This document shows positions 23,780-34,071 of a DNA stretch of 64,000 bases, piece after piece (positions within the stretch are counted from its first letter, which is position 1; every line of letters begins with the position of its first letter). The notes beneath the pieces were generated by a model, which was not told the DNA's origin, did no database searches, and saw only the letters and a list, made by a program, of their open reading frames with translations. This DNA comes from Platerodrilus igneus (Eukaryota; Arthropoda; Insecta; Coleoptera; Lycidae), in contig JARFIW010001739.1 in the NCBI GenBank assembly GCA_036346225.1, forward strand, positions 12,627,001 to 12,691,000. The letters run 5' to 3'. The position numbers were made by a program, and so were the translations under genes.

Positions 23780-26560
23780 ATTTCATTGTTCTTATATCTA
23801 ATATACATTTTGTACAATAAACATACAGTTAATAGAAATAGTACAATGATCAATAAAATTGTTCAAACACTAATACTGTCATAATGTAACTTTGGCACTT
23901 TTAACTCATTCAAATGTTCTTTATAATTGTCCATTAATTTCACTGCGTGGTTGAGGTCGTTGAGGTGTAGATGTTCTAGTTGCATCGGTTTTTTGATAAT
24001 TTTGTAGCAATCGCAGATTCTAGTACTTGCATGCTGTCGGTGGCATCGTATCAAATCCGTTTCTACTTGCCTGGATGGTTGGTCGAGCGGTTACCTATTT
24101 TGTTTGTGAGTTTGATTGACGAGTGGTCATAATTTAGGGAGTCGAGACTGTCCGTACCTCCGGAGTGGAAAGAGAGATGCGCTAGCTGACGTACTTGTTT
24201 AATTAAGACAATTGCAAGATTAATGGACATACTGAATACTAATACAATTTCTTTAATTCATAAATCCTCCCTAACGTTGTGGTATAAGTTATAACTACAG
24301 CTAACCAGCGGGTCCAGCTCCCATGTACATAGGTTTATGGTTAGTACAATAATTTTACGTCACTTACCCAAAATTACTATAACTCACTATCACTACTTTC
24401 ATTACTTTCAATTGACTTACTTTCATTACATATTTTTTTCTGAAGAGACTTCACCAGTTGAAGTCTGGAGTGGAACTCCTGCTGATATATTTTCGTACTT
24501 GCCTCGCAGTGGCTGTGCCCCTATTTTAAATTGTAAACTATGCTTATTTCGGGTTAGTGACCAGCAGCTACCTCATGGGTTCTGCTTGGACTTTGCCTGT
24601 ATTGCTATTCTGATGTACTTGGCTATTTCGAAATTATAAACTATTTTGCTGGCCTTATGTTGTAACCAAGTGTTTCCTCTATTGGAAACTGGAGCACAGG
24701 TTAAAAACCTGAATGAACTTATAATACATTTAACATTACATACTATCTTTGTAACTGAGTTTACTATCTTCCTATCTTAACAATTCTAATTTTGTCGATT
24801 GGTGTATGGAGGGTACTACATAGCCTCTTTCGTTCTAGAAGAAAACATGTTCTTTACGAGCATGCTTTCTTTCTATCCCTCTCTTCGTACCTGCTGGTTA
24901 ATTTCTTGCAATTCCTTAATTATAACTTGTCGTATAGCCTAACATGATTGTTTTATTACTCTCAATAATTTTCCTCTATGTATTTGTACATATTTTCGGA
25001 AACGCGTTTGCATTTTTCCCTATCAGTTTTTTTTTTCACTATTATGCTTTTTCTTTCGCACTTTTACTTACTGTTCGTTGGCAGATGGGTCGGTAGGGAG
25101 TGGTTTGAATTTTTTCGATTTTTAAAAAGGTGCATACGTTTTAAAAATGGCTGATACAAAGTTTGTTCCTTGGTCTGTAATTTCGGTTTGAGGAATCTTG
25201 AACTGTAGTTCAGGTAGATTTGCGAATTTCTTCGTCACTGCTGGGTTTTGATATACTGGAATAATTTCGCTTTCTAATTTTAAATAGTAATATTTCTTTA
25301 TAATGATCACTTTGCTTCTAATTAGGGCTAAACTGTTTTCGTTCTGAATGCAATTGGCGGTTGCTATCACTTCTTGTGGAAATATATTAATCCACTTGTT
25401 GTCCGTAACTTTCAGAATTTTCATGTCCGTAATTTGTACTGGTATTGGCACTCAATTCTCATAGTGATTAGAGAATCGTAATAATTGTACTTCACATAGG
25501 CTATCTGTTTAAATAGCTGTTGTCGTTATCGATTGACATAAGTATTGGCCCGGTGCCACTTCTTTGCATTTTTCTTTGTGAATCCATACCTAAGTTCATT
25601 TAGGGAACTGAATTTGATCTTAGGGATAATAACTTGAAATTGACTATTAACTTTCATAGGGAAAGCATATAAATGATAATAATTGTAATTATTAACCTCT
25701 ACAATGGGAATTTCTATTAGAAACGTAATTTCACGATTCTTTACATAACCTTTTACTATGGCTATTTTTTCAAATACAAGTGTGTTAGACTCTGTCATTT
25801 CAAAAGGCAGTTTACTATGGGTTATAAGTGATATGATTCTTAATAATTCGTTTAATATATCAATTGGTTCGATAATACTAGCATGTAAAGTATTTAACTT
25901 AGCAAATCTTACAGCATTTTCTTGTGTAGGTAAAATTTTTGAATTACAGTAAAAGTTGATATCATTTGATTAAATACCGTCTTATTAAATCTCGCATTCC
26001 TAACTTTGTGGTTTGCATGTTACTTTCAAGAGTTAGTATTCTATTTGTTATACTGTCTTGGTTCTTTACTAATTTTAGTAGAGTATCGTTAAATTTGACT
26101 ATGGTTGATTGAGTTAAGGAAATTTGGTTTCTTGTGTCATTCTAGTTGCCAATCAATTCTTGTATTGCATTGTCGTATCGTTCAGCATCTTGATTGTCTA
26201 AATTACCTGTGATAGCTTTTATAATATTACTTAATCCGTTAATAATTCTCCTTTTCTGTCTTGTGGTTTGGTCTGTTGGTATTAATCGATTGAATTTGTC
26301 GTCTGTGTTCTTTAGGAAGTTTTCCATTATACTTTTGTAATTAAGCATTTCTATCGCATAATCTTTTCCGAATTTGGCTGTGTCCATTGATTCTTTCAAT
26401 CTGTCAGAACTGTCTCTGATTATATGAAATTCTCATTTTAATTCAGTTAAATCAAATTTCTGTGCAAAGTCCAATAGTCTACTGTGTTTTGCATACTTTC
26501 CAATTTTACTGGTAGTATGCCGAGGTTGTTTTTTTATATCTTCTACTATTATTTCGTGGT
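23780..26560 (-). pseudogene. env-like gene of copy B, interrupted
   Basis: Minus-strand fragments encode an errantivirus-type envelope-like membrane protein. Near 26,399-26,142 there is a dibasic RQKRR cleavage-type site followed by a glycine/isoleucine-rich INGLSNIIKAITGNLD block. The middle of the protein is at 25,900-25,181. After a nested insertion the C-terminal stem (LEHLHLNDLNHAVKLMDNY) is at about 24,010-23,863, then a hydrophobic segment before the end. Stops and shifts are present throughout, so no full protein can be made. Env proteins of this group resemble baculovirus F-type fusion proteins by family knowledge; nothing here shows activity. Confidence 0.75.
24012..25181 (-). mobile_element. 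~1.17-kb insertion in env with foreign integrase sequence
   Basis: Comparison with copies A and C shows that B's env leaves the shared sequence just after the codons for Q-T-E at about 25,181 and returns near 24,012. The right end of the insert encodes, on the minus strand, an integrase-core motif TDQGTNFVSAIFK (about 25,180-25,140) and, in another frame, KIQTTPYRP (about 25,110-25,085). This points to a piece of a different Ty3/gypsy integrase. The remainder (24,060-25,040) is unidentified. No clear target duplication. Confidence 0.5.
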
Positions 26561-27027
26561 CGTCCGTTCTACCTGGGTGGAGATTGACGACAAGGGTGAT
26601 GGCTGTCCATCTGAAAATACAAAGTGTCTTAAATTCTTTAAATGGATATATCTTATGGTTTTTCCGTTGTCTAGTACTGCTACATTTTTTTCTTAAATCT
26701 TTTTGATTTTAAATGGACCTAAATTTCTGTGGGCCGTTTTGTATTGTTTACTTTTAAAATTTCTTTCGTACACGGTCTCTACTGAGAATCTATTTATATT
26801 GACGTTTTCATTGCGGTTTTTATATTACGTTTCTTATCGCTGTCTAATTTATTTTTGACGCTATTATAAGCGAATTTTAATTTTTCTTTGTGATCTTTGG
26901 CGTACTGTTGATATATTTGTTTATTGTAGTGTATATCGTAAGCGTTACCAGAATATGAGTGTCCTAATGTTAATTGGAAGAGTGTAAAGTTAGTTGAGGA
27001 ATGAATTGTATTATTATAAGCAATTAA
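26561..27027 (-). pseudogene. pol 3' end of copy B (integrase C-terminal part)
   Basis: On the minus strand this continues the integrase after the nested copy A: AYNNTIHSSTNFTPL-like coding at about 27,020-26,980, and a C-terminal KTAHRNLGPFKIKK-like block near 26,740-26,700, equivalent to 29,534-30,025 of copy A. Frames are broken. It stops at the GGCG duplication flanking copy A. Confidence 0.7.
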
Positions 27028-27031
27028 GGCG

Positions 27032-27051
27032 AGTTATGTATCCCCCAATTA

Positions 27052-27104
<53 letters not shown>

Positions 27105-27379
27105 AATCTAATAGGAATTATTAGAAATTGTTAAGTAAAGTATAAGTTCAATGCAACATTGTAACACAAGGATAACCCAGAGAGGTTATCGACAGTTCAT
27201 GAGAACGGACATGCAACTTTGCATCCGTGAGGGCACTGATACTGCAGGTGGCAGGTCACAGGCGGTCAACATACCGCAATTACTTAGAATTAAGTTGTTA
27301 CATTGTAATAAAGTGTACAATTAAGAAAAACGCAGACATGAGATCTGCAAGTTCCCACAGCCGTGTGAGGGGCAGGTTA
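27032..27379 (+). repeat. 5' LTR of copy A, 3'-truncated, with expanded (TA)n
   Basis: Matches the first part of the 3' LTR at 31,192-31,508. At ACCTATATAT the 5' copy contains about 45 bp of pure TA where the 3' LTR has only about 12 bp. The match ends at GGGGCAGGTTA (about 27,379), after which RT codons begin, so the deletion junction lies exactly there. Confidence 0.9.
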
Positions 27380-30025
27380 ATAGTACCTAAGAAATTAGAC
27401 GCAACCGGAAAGAGAAAGTACAGAATGGTAATAGATTATAGAAAGTTAAATGAAAAAACGGTAGATGACAAATATCCACTACCAAATATAACCGAAATTT
27501 TAGACAAATTAGGCAAATGCCAATATTTTACAACATTAGACCTAGCATCAGGATACCATCAGGTAGAGATGGAAGAAAAAGACATATCAAAAACAGCCTT
27601 CAGCACACCTAGAGGACATTACGAGTACAAACGAATGCCATTTGGATTAAAGAACGCACCCGCTACTTTCCAGAGAGTCATGGACAATATACTACGAGGA
27701 ATACACAAAGAAAAATGCTTTGTATACCTTAACGACATCATAGTTTATTCCACATCATTGGTAGAACACATAGAAAGATTGAAAGAAGTATTCGAAAGAC
27801 TTAGGCAAGCACATTTTAAAGTACAATTAGACAAAAGTGAATTCTTACAAAAAGAAGTATCATTTTTAGGACATGTAATAACTCCCCAAGGAGTAATGCC
27901 AAATCCAGACAAAGCAAATGCAGTTCTAAATTACCCATTACAAAAAACAACCAAAGAAATTAAAGGATTTCTAGGACTTAGTGGTTACTACCGCAAATTC
28001 ATTAAAGGTTACGCTCAGATAACCAAACCCCTGACAAATTGTTTAAAAAAGGGAAACAAAATTGAACACACCCCGGAATTTATTAAAGCCGTAGACAAAA
28101 TTAAAAACATATTAACGAATCACCCTGTATTAGAATACCCAGACTTTAAAAAACCATTTATACTGACGACAGACGCATCGAATGTAGCATTAGGCGCAGT
28201 ATTGAGCCAAGGAAAAGTAGGTAGCGATAAACCCATCAGCTACGCATCCAGAACCCTCAACGAAACCGAACAGAAATATAGCACCATAGAAAAAGAATTA
28301 TTAGCCATAATTTGGGCAACAAAATATTTTAGACCTTACTTATACGGAAGAAAATTTTACATATACACCGATCATAGACCACTAGTATGGCTATGCAAAC
28401 TGAAAGAACCGAATTCAAAATTACAAAGATGGAGAATCCGACTCGAAGAGTATGATTACGAAATTATATATAAAAAGGGAATCTATAACAACAACGCAGA
28501 CGCTTTAAGCCGAATCCAACTCAATGCATTAGAAACGGAATCCATTATAGGAAAGGTAGACGAAGAAGAAATAAGGGAAGATCCAGACGAGATCGACACG
28601 ATACATTCGACACAAAACGAAGAACCAAAAAACGCGATTAAAATTTTAAACGAAGCAATCGATATGAAACCCAACCAATTTATAATAACCGAAGTTTTAA
28701 ATAACCCCAATCCAGTAAAATATACAAAAGTAGATAACAAAAAGATATACCAAATTCAAATAACTAAAGATGACAACGAGGAACAAATAATTAAAATTTT
28801 AAAAGAATACACCCCGAGAAAAACGATTTTATTTTATTTCAACACCGAACATTTATACCAAAGATTTTCAGAATTATACATTAAATTATTCAATAACTCT
28901 GGCCCTGAACTCATCAGATGTACTAGAAAATTAATAACATTAGACGACCCTGACGAAATAAACGATGTAATTAGGAATCAACACGAAGGAAAAACCAACC
29001 ATCGTGGAATTAACGAAACTATAAAGCAACTTGTAAGACGTTATTATTTTAAAGACATGAAGGAATTGAACACAGATTTTATTAACCAATGCGAACTATG
29101 TGACAGAGCGAAATACGATAGGAAACCCCCAAAGATACCCTTAATGTTAACCAAAACACCCGACAAACCATTTCAAAAACTACACACCTATACTATAATA
29201 GTAGAAGCACAAAACTATCTAACAATTGTAGACGCATTCACAAAAATAGGCCAAGCAATACCAATCACATCTAAAAATAGCATCGACGTGACCCAAGGAT
29301 TTTTACAATATTTCACATTTTACGGAACACCCGAATCAATAACTCTAGACAATGGTAGCGAATTTAAAAATGAGACGATACAAAACACTTTAGAACTACA
29401 CAAAATAAAAATTCATTTCATAACAGAAAACCACCCTGAATCAAACGGACTAATTGAACGACTACATTTAACCCTGTTAGAGCCAATTTGATTATTAAGA
29501 ATAAATTATAAAAAGGAACATATAACCAATTTAATGTCATACGCACTAATCGCCTATAATAATACAATTTACACATCAACAAATTTTACACCCTTAGAAT
29601 TAACCTTAGGACATTCAGATTCACGAAATCCCTATGACATACACTACAACAAGAAAGTATATCAACAATATGCGAAAGACCACAAGGAAAAACTAAAAAT
29701 AACTTATGACAAGGTAAAAGATAAATTAGATAACGATAAGGAACGTATCACCATAACCCGAAATAAAAATACCGACTCAAATAAATTCTCAGTAGGACAA
29801 ACCGTGTATGAGAAAAACTTTCAAAGCAAGCGACATAAAACGGCACCCAGAAATTTAGGACCATTTAAAATTAAGAAAATATCAGATAAAAACATAGCAG
29901 TAGTAGACAATGGTAAAATAACAAAGTACATTCATTTGAAAAACCTAAGACACCCTGTAATTTCAGATGGACAATCATCACCCTTATCGTCAACCTCCGC
30001 CCAGGTAGAACGGACAACCAAGTAA
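27227..30025 (+). pseudogene. pol of copy A: LTR-fused RT, RNase H, integrase
   Basis: One open frame runs 27,227-29,491 and continues after a single TGA (29,489-29,491, replacing an Arg codon) to 30,025. The first ~51 codons are LTR sequence fused to RT by the deletion. RT retains YRMVIDYRKLN, TLDLASGYHQV and FGLKNAPATFQ, but the catalytic box is YLNDI (about 27,721) instead of YLDDI, losing an essential aspartate. RNase H retains TTDASNVALG, the E of TIEKELLAI and YTDHRPLVWL. Integrase has a zinc-binding HHCC region (CELCDRAKYD), the second Asp in LDNGSEF and the Glu in NGLIERLH, but the position of the first catalytic Asp reads LHTYT with Tyr at 29,189-29,191. Gag, protease and the RT N-terminus are absent. 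Confidence 0.9.
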
Positions 30026-30049
30026 TAATATAAAAATAAAAACAACCCC

Positions 30050-31119
30050 GGTATACTACCAATTAAATTAGGCAGTATGCAAAACCCAATTAACATTTTC
30101 AAAAATTAAATATCCTACACTCTAGTATTATTGAACCAATCGATTTATTAAACGAACTAATAAGAATTAGATCACTTATAATTAACAGTAAATCACCTTT
30201 TGATGTAACAGAATCGAACATTCTAATATTCGAAAAAATAGCTATAGTAAACGGATACATTAAGAATAACGAAATAATATTTTTAATAGAAATCCCGATA
30301 GTAGAAAGTAACAATTATAATTATTATCATTTATTTGCTTTTCCAACGAAAGTTACTAGCACATACCATGTAATCATACCCAAAACCAAATTCCTATCCC
30401 TAAATGAACTGCGATATGGTTATACAAACGAAAAATGTACTGAAGTAACACCAAACCAATATTTATGTCAATCGATGACGACAACAACCATTAAAGAAGA
30501 CAGCCCTTGTGAAGTACAACTATTAAAATTCTCAAATCATTACGAAAACTGTGAATCCAAACAAGTGCAAATAACTAACATGAAAATTCAAAAAGTTACA
30601 GATAACAAATGGATAGCCATTTTCCCAACAAAAGTAATAGCAACCATCCACTGCAACCAAGATGAAAATAACCAAGCATTAATCGGAAGCAAACTAATTA
30701 CCCTCAAAGAAGACTGTTATGTGAAATTGAAAGAAGAAGTAATCAGAGTTTATCAAGATCCCATAGCAACAAAGAAACTTGCAAACCTACCGGAACTACA
30801 GTTCAAGATACAACAAGAAGACAAAGAAATAATCAAGAAACCTATGAAGCTAGAGCATCTAGACTTAGACGACCTCAACCACGCCGTGAAATTAGTGGAA
30901 AGTTATAAAGAACAATTAAGTGAACTCAAAACGCCAAAGTTACATTATAATAATATAAGTGTTTGGACAATTGTATTAATCATTTTAATAATTTTTGTAA
31001 TTATATATGTATTTTACAAAATGTACCTTAGATATAAGAATGAAGGAAACAGTTCTAGATTTAAGGAAACAAGAGAAAAAGGAAACAATAAGTATACCCT
31101 TAGAAACAATGAATTTTAA
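30050..31119 (+). pseudogene. env-like gene of copy A, internally deleted
   Basis: A short env N-terminal piece (about 30,050-30,090) is joined to the C-terminal two-thirds (from about 30,113). The dibasic cleavage region seen in copy B is missing. The remaining frame is open to the stop at 31,117-31,119. It includes a predicted stem (LEHLDLDDLNHAVKLVESY) and a strong hydrophobic segment of about 22 residues (WTIVLIILIIFVIIYVFY) near 30,964-31,017, followed by a basic tail, as in errantivirus Env proteins. Only the deleted part prevents it from being a whole env gene. Confidence 0.8.
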
Positions 31120-31179
31120 ATGAAATTGAATAATGAATTTTATGTATTTAAAAATTAAGAAAAACCTTAATTTTTCATT

Positions 31180-31191
31180 TACGGTGGGAGG
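31180..31191 (+). promoter_or_regulatory. polypurine tract of copy A
   Basis: GGTGGGAGG lies immediately upstream of the 3' LTR start (AGTTATG at 31,192), where the plus-strand primer of reverse transcription is expected. Confidence 0.7.
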
Positions 31192-31726
31192 AGTTATGTA
31201 TCCCCCAATTACCTATATATATTGATATATTGAATCTAATAGGAATTATTAGAAATTGTTAAGTAAAGTATAAGTTCAATGCAACATTGTAACACAAGGA
31301 TAACCCAGAGAGGTTATCGACAGTTCATGAGAACGGACATGCAACTTTGCATCCGTGAAGGCAGTGATACTGCAGGTGGCAGGTCACAGGCGGTCAACAT
31401 ACCGCAATTACTTAGAATTAAGTTGTTACATTGTAATAAAGTGTACAATTAAGAAAAACGCAGACATGAGATCTACAAGTTCCCACAGCCGTGTGAGGGG
31501 CAGGTTATTATAAAAAGCCCGGGAGCTCAATGCCCGGCAGTCAGTCTTCGAACTCCATACTTCGTTGTTCAAGCTACTCACCAGTACAATTAAGTATTTT
31601 TTATTAAAGTTATTATGTACAAGTTAATCCAAATTTGACCATAATTTCTGTTTCAAATTAAATAAATGTTGTTAAGTGTTTAAGTTGTTTTTTAAAAACA
31701 CAGCTCCAAAGGCCCGAACCTTAACT
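31192..31726 (+). repeat. 3' LTR of copy A
   Basis: 535 bp, AGTTATGTATCCCCC to AACCTTAACT. Contains TATAAAAAGCCC at about 31,510-31,521, a good TATA-box candidate, and an ATTAAATAAATG polyadenylation-like signal at about 31,656. The target duplication GGCG follows directly. Confidence 0.9.
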
Positions 31727-31730
31727 GGCG

Positions 31731-32883
31731 TATGACATTAAATTAATTATGTGTTTTTTCTTATGTGTTAATCTTAAAAGTCTGATTTGTTCTAATAAGG
31801 TTAAGTGTAATCATTCAATTAATCCATTTGATTCCGGGTGTTTTTCTGTTATAAAATGAATATTTATTTTATGGAGTTCTAGGGTATTTTGTATAGTTTC
31901 GTTTCTGAATTCATTTCCATTATCCAGAGTTATTGTTTCGGGTGTTCCATAAAATGTAAGGTACTGTAAAAAATTTTTGAGATACATCAATACTGTATTT
32001 TGAAGTAATTGGTATCACTTGTCCTGCTTTTGTGAATGCGTCTACGATTAATAAAAAGTTCTGAGCTTCTATTACCAAAGTGTATGCATGTAATTTTTGA
32101 AAAGATTTGTCGGGTGTTTTAGTTAGCATTAAGGGTACTTTCGGTGGTGATCTGTCGTATTTTGCTCTGTCACATAGTTCATATTGGTTAATAAAATCCG
32201 TGGTTAGTTTCTTCATGTCTTTGAAATAGTATCTTCTTATGAGTTGTTTTAAGATTTCGTTTATTCCACGACGACTTGTTTTACCTTCATGTTGGTTGCG
32301 AATTACGTCACTTATTTCATCAGGGCCGTCTAAGGTTGTTAATTTTCGTGTGCATCTTATAATCTCGGGTCTTGAGTTACTAAACAATCGGATATATGAT
32401 TCGGAAATTTTTTGTATAAATGTCCCGTTGTGAAATAAAAGTAAAAACTTTTTTCTCTGGGTATATTCTTTTAAAATTTTAATTATTTGCTCTCGTTATC
32501 ATCTTTCGTTATTTGAATTTGATATACTTTCCTATTATCTGTTTTTGTATATTTTACTGGATCGGGGTTAGTTAAGACCTCGGTAATTATAAATTGATTT
32601 GAATTCGCATCTATTGTTTCGTTTAGAATTTTAATTGCAGTTTTTGGTTCGTGATTTTGAGTTGAATGTATAGTTTCTGTTTTTTCTGGGTCTTCTCTCA
32701 TCTTGGTTTAGTCTACGTTGCTTGCAACTGACTGTCTCTATGGCGTTGAGTTGTATTCTACTCAATGCGTCCGCATTATTGTTATACATTCCTTTTTTGT
32801 ATATGATCTCTAATCTAATCCTTCATCTCTGTAATTTCAAGTTTGGTTCTTTGAGTTTACATAACCACACTAATGGTGTATGG

Positions 32884-32885
<2 letters not shown>
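31731..32885 (-). pseudogene. integrase and RNase H end of copy B pol
   Basis: On the minus strand, 32,885 to 31,731 encodes YTDHTPLVWLCKLKEPN (end of RNase H), a linker with IHSTQNHEPKTAIKILNE, the integrase zinc region (YELCDRAKYD, first Cys changed to Tyr) and core. As in copy A, the position of the first catalytic Asp is Tyr (LHAYT, codon at 32,082-32,084). The core continues to the GGCG junction with copy A and beyond it at 27,027. Several frameshifts. Confidence 0.8.
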
Positions 32886-32920
<35 letters not shown>

Positions 32921-32929
<9 letters not shown>

Positions 32930-33729
32930 CTATAATAACAGGCTATTAGGTCTGCTGGTTAATAAAATAAACTCTTTATTATAATCCAAGCTTTCGGTTT
33001 TTATTTTAAACCTTTTGCAAGAATACTAAAAATTGTGAAACGTTAGTATGGGCATACAAAATCTAAGAATTCTCTTTTGGATCGTTTACTTTCAATTTGT
33101 AGAAATGTGTTACATATTTAAAAACGCTAACACTATTAATAAAAAAACTGATATCAACGCACTAAGCTCCATATACACCTATCTACTTCATTTTAAATCA
33201 AAAAACAAATTCAACGTAAATGAACACATCACTTAACAAATCGCAACATGGACACACTTACACATACACACACACACATGCGCGCGCACACACACACACA
33301 CGCTCGCATATGTATATATTTGCATATATGTATATACATACATATATACATACATGCATACATCATTAAAATTATATAGCTAATTTCGATCAACTTATTA
33401 GAAAAATAGTTACATCTAGAAAGTTATCTCAGCAACTGTCAAAATTATAAAGGAATTGTCATTCTGAAACATTCAAATGTAAATAAGAATACCGCATTAT
33501 TTTTATTTTTGTTTAAAGCTTTATACATCACTTTTTATTTACATTTATGAATTTTATCTATGTCAACGATTCTGATTTAAAACCTCACATTATATTCTTG
33601 AAAAAGGTTTAAAATAAAAACCGAAAGCTTGGATTATAATAAAGAGTTTATTTAATTAACCAGCAGACCTAATAGCCTGTTATTATAGATATTTTATTTT
33701 ATAATTTGCAAGGTCGTTACACCACATAA

Positions 33730-33735
<6 letters not shown>
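32921..33735. mobile_element. TIR element in a TA tract inside RNase H of copy B
   Basis: About 100 bp at 32,921-33,022 (ATAAAATATCTATAATAACA, then ...GGTCTGCTGG...AAGCTTTCGG) recurs inverted at about 33,593-33,697. The right side has about 35 further bases (GCAAGGTCGTTACACCACAT) before TA repeats, so the left end may be truncated. It interrupts the RNase H codons for F-Y-I-Y-T-D-H, whose TATATA is a natural TA target, and long (TA)n tracts lie on both sides (32,888-32,920 and 33,733-33,791). The interior is non-coding and includes a (CA)n/(TA)n patch at 33,260-33,360. Confidence 0.7.
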
Positions 33736-33791
<56 letters not shown>

Positions 33792-33795
<4 letters not shown>

Positions 33796-34056
33796 TCTTT
33801 GCATAAAGATATGGTCTAAAATATTTTGTTGCCCAAATTATAGCTAATAGTTCTTTTTTAATAGTACTGTATTTTTGTTCTGTTTTGTTGAATGTTCGTG
33901 AAACATAGCTGATTGGTTTATCGCTACCTACTTTGCCTTGACTTAATACTGTGCCTAAAGCAATACTGAATGTGTCTTTTATTAATATAAACGGTTTTGA
34001 AAAGTCCGGGTACTCTAACAACGGGTAAGAATACACTTAATTTTTTCTAATGCTTT
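33792..34056 (-). pseudogene. RNase H part of copy B pol
   Basis: Minus-strand coding: LEYPDFSKPFIL, IALGTVLSQGKVGSDKPIS, EQKYSTIKKELLAIIWATK. This is the segment between the TIR insertion and the LINE insertion. Substitutions at otherwise conserved sites (TTDASN to IKDTFS) indicate decay. Confidence 0.8.
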
Positions 34057-34071
34057 AATATATTCCGTCAT

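Larger units (their letters stand above)
27032..31726 (+). mobile_element. errantivirus-like Ty3/gypsy retrotransposon, copy A, inserted in copy B
   Basis: Starts AGTTATGTATCCCCC and ends CCTTAACT, and is flanked by a perfect 4-bp duplication GGCG (27,028-27,031 and 31,727-31,730). The interrupted copy B reads through if copy A and one GGCG are removed. It has an incomplete 5' LTR, part of pol, part of env, a purine tract and a complete 3' LTR. About 190 bp of the 5' LTR, the primer site, gag, protease and the start of RT are gone in one deletion, and a second deletion removed about 0.5 kb of env. The shared parts of the two LTRs differ at only about 3 of 280 positions outside a TA tract, so the insertion is young compared with B. 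Confidence 0.9.

Noticed and set aside
24070..24150. tRNA-derived SINE or tRNA gene (TGGTCGAGCGGTTA resembles an A box)
   Set aside because: The B-box candidate is weak, spacing is large and no cloverleaf can be folded by eye.
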